Shown here: piece after piece, positions 63,475 to 64,000 of the stretch
Numbering within the stretch: the stretch's first letter is position 1
Layout of the letters: every line of letters begins with the position of its first letter
Assembly (NCBI RefSeq): GCF_014649835.1
Contig: NZ_BMTU01000001.1
Span: forward strand, 1,054,001-1,118,000
Direction: 5' to 3'
DNA length: 64,000 nucleotides
From: Streptomyces pilosus
GTDB lineage: Bacteria > Actinomycetota > Actinomycetes > Streptomycetales > Streptomycetaceae
Translations under genes and position numbers: made by a program
The notes under the pieces: generated by a model
What the model was told of the DNA's origin: nothing
Seen by the model: only the letters and a program-made list of their open reading frames with translations
The model's database searches: none

Positions 63475-64000
63475 TTAAGGAAGGGATCGGGGGCGGTTAA
63501 AGGACGCGGCGAGCCGGCCCGTCCTGCGGCGGCGCACGGTTCCCCGGTGCCCGCGCCGCCCCGGTGCCCGCTCGCGTCCGTCGAGCTGGATCCACACGCG
63601 CACCTCGGTCCCGCCGAGCACCGAGGAACCGATCCGTACGTCGCCTCCGGTGCCCTCGGCGAGCCGGCGCACGATGTCCAGGCCGAGTCCGGTCGAGCCG
63701 TCGCTGCCGGAGCCCCGGCCGCGGGCCATCGCCGCCTCGGGGTCGGGTATGCCGGGTCCCGCGTCGGAGACGAGCACGATCACCGCGTCCTCGCCGTTGT
63801 GCACGTCGACCGCGAAGGCGGTGCCCTCGGCGGTGTGCCGGAAGACGTTGCCGAGCAGCGCGTCGAGGGCGGCGGCCAGGTCGGTGCGTGCCACGGGGAT
63901 CCGCACCGGCCGGTCGGCCCCGGCCACCCGCCACTTGCGGCCCTCGTCCTCGGCGAGCGCCGACCAGAACGCCATCCGCTCGCGCACCACTTCGGCCGCG
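63475..64000 (-). CDS. Two-component sensor histidine kinase (5' end outside window)
   Basis: The open frame continues to the last base, so the N-terminus lies to the right of the window; about 175 residues remain. They form the HATPase domain: N box ALDALLGNVFRHT, G1 box SDAGPGIPDPE, and G2 box GSTGLGLDIVRRLAEGTGGD. The C-terminal tail is Arg-rich. The partner response regulator is not in view. It is on the same strand as the chitinase gene and 106 bp upstream of it; co-regulation is possible but not shown. Confidence 0.9.
   Translation of the reverse strand, partial: AAEVVRERMAFWSALAEDEGRKWRVAGADRPVRIPVARTDLAAALDALLGNVFRHTAEGTAFAVDVHNGEDAVIVLVSDAGPGIPDPEAAMARGRGSGSDGSTGLGLDIVRRLAEGTGGDVRIGSSVLGGTEVRVWIQLDGRERAPGRRGHRGTVRRRRTGRLAASFNRPRSLP

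Overview
This is a high-GC (low-70s percent by eye) actinobacterial chromosome segment with strong GC bias at third codon positions, GTG and TTG starts, four-base GTGA/ATGA gene overlaps, an in-frame TTA codon in an adpA-type regulator, desferrioxamine genes and a CebR-controlled cellobiose locus. Together these point to Streptomyces. From memory, the order from about 12 kb onward resembles the SCO2750-SCO2800 stretch of S. coelicolor; I could not align it. A hexosaminidase gene that I recall after desD in S. coelicolor is absent here, so this is probably a related species.

Layout. 1-7.7 kb: part of a type VII secretion (ESX)-like locus: the end of EccD, a MinD-like ATPase, three-ATPase EccC and a DUF6177-like protein. 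No WXG100 substrate gene lies inside the window. 7.7-13.4 kb: a sugar-catabolism group (TIM-barrel isomerase, DUF993 aldolase-like protein, Gfo/Idh/MocA dehydrogenase) divergent from a LacI regulator, with LacI-type palindromes, followed by a second isomerase, a 108-bp direct repeat and a decayed VOC gene. 13.7-18.7 kb: EamA/LysR pair, Tat-exported GH3 hexosaminidase, lipoprotein. 18.7-25.4 kb: secreted S37-type peptidase, small secreted protein, fused ABC exporter, secreted endonuclease I. 25.5-33.2 kb: FMN reductase with divergent MmyB-type regulator; a ureohydrolase + ThDP-enzyme pair divergent from a PucR regulator; a conserved phosphatase-like gene; TesB thioesterase.

33.2-41 kb: a branched-chain acyl-CoA (leucine/isovalerate) module: two acyl-CoA dehydrogenases, a TetR regulator with paired operators, carboxyltransferase, biotin carboxylase/carrier and HMG-CoA lyase. 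41-48.4 kb: desferrioxamine uptake and synthesis (desE, desF, desABCD) with two iron boxes and two GTGA-N6-TCAC palindromes, closed by a perfect 15-bp terminator stem. 48.4-55.5 kb: DUF4429 protein, small conserved protein, glmS, universal stress protein, a 1.1-kb leader region, adpA with its TTA codon, ornA and tRNA-His. 55.5-64 kb: cebR, cebEFG and bglC with two CebR operators, one of which contains the ribosome binding site of bglC and touches its start codon; then a CBM2-GH18 chitinase and the end of a sensor kinase.

The most useful items beyond routine annotation are: (i) the LacI/DUF993 operon with a second operator-like site inside a coding region and no transporter; (ii) the coupled ureohydrolase and ThDP enzyme, which could be 2-ketoarginine decarboxylase plus guanidinobutyrase; (iii) the matching Crp-like palindromes upstream of both des iron boxes; and (iv) the operator/RBS overlap at bglC. 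I did not see CRISPR arrays, prophage, IS elements or rRNA genes.
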